8,769 nucleotides of DNA from Streptosporangiaceae bacterium (GTDB lineage Bacteria; Actinomycetota; Actinomycetes; Streptosporangiales; Streptosporangiaceae), in contig JASHTQ010000285.1 of assembly GCA_030040475.1 (NCBI GenBank), positions 1 through 8,769 of the forward strand, written 5' to 3'. A model generated the notes under the pieces. The model worked only from the letters and a program-made list of their open reading frames with translations, had not been told where the DNA came from and did no database searches. The position numbers and the translations under genes are program-made. Below are positions 6,286-8,769 of the stretch, one piece after another (position 1 is the first letter of the stretch; every line of letters starts with the position of its first letter).

Positions 6286-6969
6286 CTAGCCGCCGTAGGT
6301 GACGCTGACCTCGTCGATATTGACGTCGACCAGTTCGCCGCGGCCGTCTCGAATCCAGCGGATGCCTGCGGCGTCGGTGAAGTGAATGGCGACCACGTAG
6401 GTCTGGGCGTCGCACCGGTCGCTCATCGTCCTGATCTCCTCCGGGATCTCGACGAATCTCTTCTCACCCGGCGGCAGGACACGTATCGGCTCGACCGGGC
6501 CGCCCCGGTCGATCGGGTACCAGGACAGCCCGCGAGGGCCGAGGCCCCCGGACGACAACTCCTGCACGAAATGAAAGAACACGCGCACGTCGAAGACGGG
6601 TAGCAGGGACGCGTTGCGAACGAAGGCGCCCCACTCCAGCCGCAGTTTCCCGGTTTCCTCCGGGTCGCTGTCTGACCCGAACCAGGCGGCGACCTGATGG
6701 GCTTGCGCTTCGCGCCGCTCGACATCCTGCCGCTCGCGCTCGTCCTGGGCGGCCCGCAGTTCCTGTTCCTGCAGCGCCATGAGCCTGACCTGCTCGTTGT
6801 TGACGCGTTTTTGATCCGCTAGCTGCTCACTCTCCAGGCGCAGCTGTTCGGCGTGGCCGTGCACCTCCTGCGACTGCTTCTCGTAGGCAAGGACGGCGGC
6901 CCCGAGGGCCAGCAGGCCGACAAGCACCAGGAGCCAGGTGGGGACGTCGCCCCAGGCCACGCTGTGCAT
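6286..6969 (-). CDS. Membrane-anchored coiled-coil protein of unknown function
   Basis: A 227-residue protein from ATG 6969. One transmembrane segment (about 12-30, WLLVLVGLLALGAAVLAY) is followed by a Gln/Glu/Arg-rich coiled coil (about 31-95), then a mostly beta domain with conserved-looking pieces GAFVRNASLLPVFDVRVFF and VVAIHFTDAAGIRWIRDGRG, ending in VSVTYGG. The topology suggests an N-terminal anchor with the beta domain in the cytoplasm, though this is not certain. The frame continues upstream to 7053 without a stop (other starts at 7008, 7053), but none has a good ribosome-binding site; GGGGA is only one base from the 6969 ATG. Proteins of this layout are frequent in actinomycetes and lack an assigned role. 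Confidence 0.72.
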   Translation of the reverse strand: MHSVAWGDVPTWLLVLVGLLALGAAVLAYEKQSQEVHGHAEQLRLESEQLADQKRVNNEQVRLMALQEQELRAAQDERERQDVERREAQAHQVAAWFGSDSDPEETGKLRLEWGAFVRNASLLPVFDVRVFFHFVQELSSGGLGPRGLSWYPIDRGGPVEPIRVLPPGEKRFVEIPEEIRTMSDRCDAQTYVVAIHFTDAAGIRWIRDGRGELVDVNIDEVSVTYGG

Positions 6970-7081
6970 GTCCCCAGAGCATAACCGCAGCCAGATCCGG
7001 TAAAGCATTCCGGCGTGCCCTTGCGCAGCGCGTTTCAGCGCAAAACAGCTCACTCAGGACCGGGCACCGCGCCGGGCACCG

Positions 7082-7106
7082 GGCCGGGGAGCGGCTGGGC
7101 CCGGCC
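7082..7106 (-). terminator. GC-rich hairpin between the transporter and coiled-coil genes
   Basis: GGCCGGG (7082-7088) pairs perfectly with CCCGGCC (7100-7106) around an 11-base loop. It lies 29 bases past the transporter stop and has no T-run. It would separate two minus-strand genes, consistent with termination in a high-GC genome. Confidence 0.4.
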
Positions 7107-7134
7107 TCGCCGACCTCGGGCCGCTAGCCGGCTA

Positions 7135-7839
7135 TCACCGCGTCCCGCGGCCCTTGGCCGGCCACATCGGCAGCAGTTCCCTGCCGAGGGTCACGTTGAG
7201 CAGGATCGCGCTCGCCAGGTATCCCGCGGCGAAGCCATCGAGGATGGCCACCCAGCCGCCGATCTTGCTGACCGTGGTTGTCCAGCTGGCCGTGCCGCCG
7301 AGGTTGGCGATGGCCAAGACCACGAGCACTATGAACGCCAGCGTGAAAGGCGCGAAGGCGGCCATGCTGATGCTCCGCGCGCCGATCGCGAACACCGCGG
7401 TGAACAGCGCCCAGAGGATCAGCCACGCGGCGAAGGCATGGTCGAAGGCGAGGACCCCGCCCGCACTGATGATCGCCGGAGCGAAGAACTTCAGTATCAG
7501 GGCCGTGGAGAACAGGAATCCCGCGTAGCCCACGCCGAAGGTACCGCCGAACAGCTCCCCGCCCCGGAACTCCCACAGTCCGCCGATCAGCAGCCCGACG
7601 GCACCGATCCCGAAGCAGGTGGCGATGAAGATATCGTTTGCAGCGCTGGACAGGATCCCGGTCTCGACCAGCCCGAGGAATCCGACGGCGAACGCGAACG
7701 CGAACCCGGACAGCGGAACACCTGGCGCCGTGGCCGGATAGGCATGGCCGGGCCCGGGCGCCCACATGACCGGGGCGGGCTCACTGACCTGCGTGATTAT
7801 CGTTTCTGAACTGAGGGTCGGCTCGTCATGTGTGGTCAT
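7135..7839 (-). CDS. satP: Acetate/succinate transporter of the GPR1/FUN34/YaaH (SatP) family
   Basis: A 234-residue membrane protein of the AceTr family, which imports acetate and related short acids with protons. It has a polar N-terminal tail of about 40 residues, then six transmembrane segments at about 42-62, 69-88, 100-119, 136-153, 160-179 and 193-216. The family's NPAPLGL-like signature before helix 1 is present only in altered form (APGVPLSGF). Other typical pieces are FGIGAVGLLIGGLWEFRGG and FGVGYAGFLFS. Start ATG 7839 has AAGGAG 6 bases upstream; a longer frame to 7920 has no such site and is rejected. It stands alone, with a hairpin behind it and a long intergenic region before it. 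Confidence 0.9.
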   Translation of the reverse strand: MTTHDEPTLSSETIITQVSEPAPVMWAPGPGHAYPATAPGVPLSGFAFAFAVGFLGLVETGILSSAANDIFIATCFGIGAVGLLIGGLWEFRGGELFGGTFGVGYAGFLFSTALILKFFAPAIISAGGVLAFDHAFAAWLILWALFTAVFAIGARSISMAAFAPFTLAFIVLVVLAIANLGGTASWTTTVSKIGGWVAILDGFAAGYLASAILLNVTLGRELLPMWPAKGRGTR

Positions 7840-7884
7840 GTCGTTCTCCTTCTCGATGACCGCTAACAGAAGCCCTGGACATGG

Positions 7885-8022
7885 GACCCGGGACGGGTCA
7901 TGAATGCCGCTACGCGGCACTAAATGCGCAGGCGCCGCCTGCTCGCATGGGCGCGATTAGCTGCCGACCGTCGTTGGTCCGCCGCGCCCTAATTCCCGGC
8001 CGACCCGCGATCCCCGGTCGGC
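7885..8022 (-). other. Cluster of hairpins upstream of the transporter gene
   Basis: Perfect inverted repeats follow one another: GACCC/GGGTC (7885-7889, 7895-7899), TGCCGC-TAC-GCGGCA (7905-7919), GCAGGCG-C-CGCCTGC (7928-7942) and GCCGACC/GGTCGGC (7999-8005, 8016-8022). If transcription starts near 8135 they would all lie in a structured 5' leader. They match no riboswitch class that I know. Confidence 0.4.
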
Positions 8023-8140
8023 GCCACCAACACCATGGCCTTCGACGTGCGCATCAGCATCACCTGCCGCAGAAGTCGAAAACGCGCTGTGCCGCCCGGC
8101 GAATGTATCCCTGGCCGGCATCCGGGGTCGGCATGCCCTC

Positions 8141-8168
8141 ATCGTAGAATCTTTACAACCGATTGCAA
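8141..8168 (-). promoter_or_regulatory. Candidate promoter for the transporter
   Basis: On the minus strand, TTGCAA (8163-8168) and TACGAT (8141-8146) are separated by 16 bases, in a locally AT-richer stretch. The -10 fits the actinomycete TANNNT form. It would give a leader of about 295 bases before the transporter ATG. Confidence 0.35.
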
Positions 8169-8321
8169 GATGCTATCTATCGTCATCGCGCAACTCGCGG
8201 CCGCGCAATTACCACATATTGATAATTTCTTCGGGGCGATCGGCGTTGCCCGGGCCGATGCAATTCTCGTTCGCTGGGAATCGATCCGCACAGCCCTTAC
8301 CCCGGGATCACCGACATCATC

Positions 8322-8361
8322 GTGGGTCATTACTTCCCCCAGCAGGGCAGTAACGACCCAC
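8322..8361. repeat. 13-bp inverted repeat with structured loop
   Basis: GTGGGTCATTACT (8322-8334) pairs with AGTAACGACCCAC (8349-8361), with one mismatch that becomes G-U on one strand. Inside the loop, CCC (8338-8340) can pair with GGG (8345-8347). No T-run follows on either side. It could be a terminator, a transposon end remnant or a dyad-symmetric binding site. Confidence 0.6.
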
Positions 8362-8454
8362 AATCACGATTTCGACCGTTAAGGGACAGCTGGGTGGGTG
8401 GTGACGGCGGATGTGGGGCGTCCCAATTACCACAACGGTCCCACGGTTCACCCA

Positions 8455-8549
8455 TGCCCTGCCCGTGCCCGTACCAAGTGCCCTGCCCGTGCCCGTACCA
8501 AGTGCCCGGCCCCTGCCCTGCCCCTGCCCGTACCCGGACCCGGACCAAG
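8455..8549. repeat. C-rich 24-bp tandem repeat with degenerate third part
   Basis: A 24-base unit that begins TGCCCTGCCCGTGCCC and ends GTACCAAG occurs twice without change (8455-8478, 8479-8502). A longer, diverged part follows (8503-8549) that again ends in ACCAAG. The minus strand of 8505-8529 contains five G-runs of 3-4 separated by 2-base loops, a strong G-quadruplex motif. Confidence 0.8.
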
Positions 8550-8593
8550 TACCCGGGCCTGCTACGCCGGCTGCGCTGACCTGGGAACACTTA

Positions 8594-8623
8594 TTGTATG
8601 TGAGCGTTCACTATGGGTAAGAT
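8594..8623 (+). promoter_or_regulatory. Promoter with repressor-like palindrome in the spacer
   Basis: TTGTAT (8594-8599) and TAAGAT (8618-8623) are separated by 18 bases. Between them lies GTGAGCGTTCAC (8600-8611), a palindrome with one mismatched pair, of the TGA(A/G)CGTTCA type often bound by TetR-family repressors. The transcript would start near 8630, about 30 bases before the ATG at 8660. Confidence 0.5.
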
Positions 8624-8659
8624 CGCTTCAGTGGTTGCTGTGCTCGGGGGGGACACGCC

Positions 8660-8769
8660 ATGGCGGAAGCTACGGTTGCCACGTCGGAAGCGTATGGGCG
8701 AGGACGGTTGCGGCTCCGCTTGATCTCCGTCGTGACTCTGATCATCTTGGGCGTGGCGGTCGTCGCCTC
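8660..8769 (+). CDS. N-terminus of a membrane protein (cut by window end)
   Basis: Thirty-six complete codons are visible. A short polar start (MAEATVATSEAYGRGRLRLR) with a basic stretch is followed by a hydrophobic segment (LISVVTLIILGVAVVA) that should be a first transmembrane helix or signal anchor. ATG 8660 has a G-run (GGGGGGGA, 8646-8653) 6 bases upstream. Too little is present to name a family; a sensor kinase, an efflux protein and an enzyme with an N-terminal anchor are all possible. Confidence 0.6.
   Translation, partial: MAEATVATSEAYGRGRLRLRLISVVTLIILGVAVVA

Larger units (their letters stand above)
7840..8659. other. 820-base intergenic region with many repeats
   Basis: The region lies between the divergent starts of the transporter and of the membrane protein at the window end. 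I find no convincing gene: frames on both strands lack family motifs and ribosome-binding sites. It holds hairpins near the transporter (7885-8022), an AT-richer stretch with a candidate minus-strand promoter (about 8141-8168), a long inverted repeat (8322-8361), a C-rich tandem repeat (8455-8549) and a promoter/operator (8594-8623). Confidence 0.6.

Noticed and set aside
7015..7809. Long plus-strand open frame (264 codons) opposite the transporter and the end of the coiled-coil gene
   Set aside because: Very rich in Arg, Glu, Gly and Pro with no motif; it is the GC-driven antisense shadow of the transporter, which has clear membrane segments and a strong ribosome-binding site.
8035..8382. 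Plus-strand open frame of 115 codons in the intergenic region
   Set aside because: It crosses the 13-bp inverted repeat and the AT-rich stretch, has mixed composition, no ribosome-binding site and no family look.
8322..8620. Frames on both strands over the C-rich repeat giving Cys-Pro or Gly-Tyr repeats
   Set aside because: Low-complexity translation of a DNA tandem repeat, without start signals.

Overview
The window comes from a high-GC actinomycete (Streptomyces, Actinomadura, Nonomuraea or a relative; the sequence alone does not fix the genus). It looks like accessory DNA: the core of an actinomycete integrative and conjugative element (AICE) of the pSAM2 type, followed by several patches of lower-GC cargo and remnants, then what looks like ordinary chromosome.

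Region 1 (about 1-3335, minus strand, high GC) is the integration/replication module, transcribed right to left: the last 34 codons of a lost upstream gene, a small sigma-r4-like HTH protein, a RepSA-like HUH replication initiator, an excisionase and a tyrosine integrase. The first four genes are joined by three successive ATGA stop/start overlaps. The replication gene carries two opposite frameshifts (near 2767 and near 1868). They cancel in length, so it is either decayed or misread. The integrase is followed by a 12-bp tandem repeat and a small hairpin, where the attachment/terminator region would be expected.

Region 2 (about 3336-4578) starts abruptly. An alpha/beta hydrolase gene abuts the truncated gene of region 1 with no spacer, so the conjugation (tra/spd) genes are absent. 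About 500 bases without a convincing gene follow, containing a perfect 11-bp tandem repeat.

Region 3 (about 4579-6031, visibly lower GC) is the most interesting part: a divergent cassette made of a small winged-helix regulator (minus) facing a two-gene operon (plus) of a DUF5678-like small protein and a retropepsin-like single-domain aspartic peptidase. The 91-bp divergent promoter region holds several inverted repeats. Three bases after the peptidase stop lies the 3' fragment of an IS5-type DDE transposase.

Region 4 (about 6286-8769) returns to high GC: a membrane-anchored coiled-coil protein, a SatP/YaaH-type acetate transporter with a long, hairpin-rich upstream region, a C-rich 24-bp tandem repeat with a strong G-quadruplex motif on the minus strand, and a promoter with a repressor-like palindrome in its spacer. 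This promoter leads into a membrane protein cut by the window end.

Overall, region 1 resembles a defective AICE that could perhaps excise (int, xis) but has no visible transfer genes in this window. Region 3 may be cargo with its own regulator.
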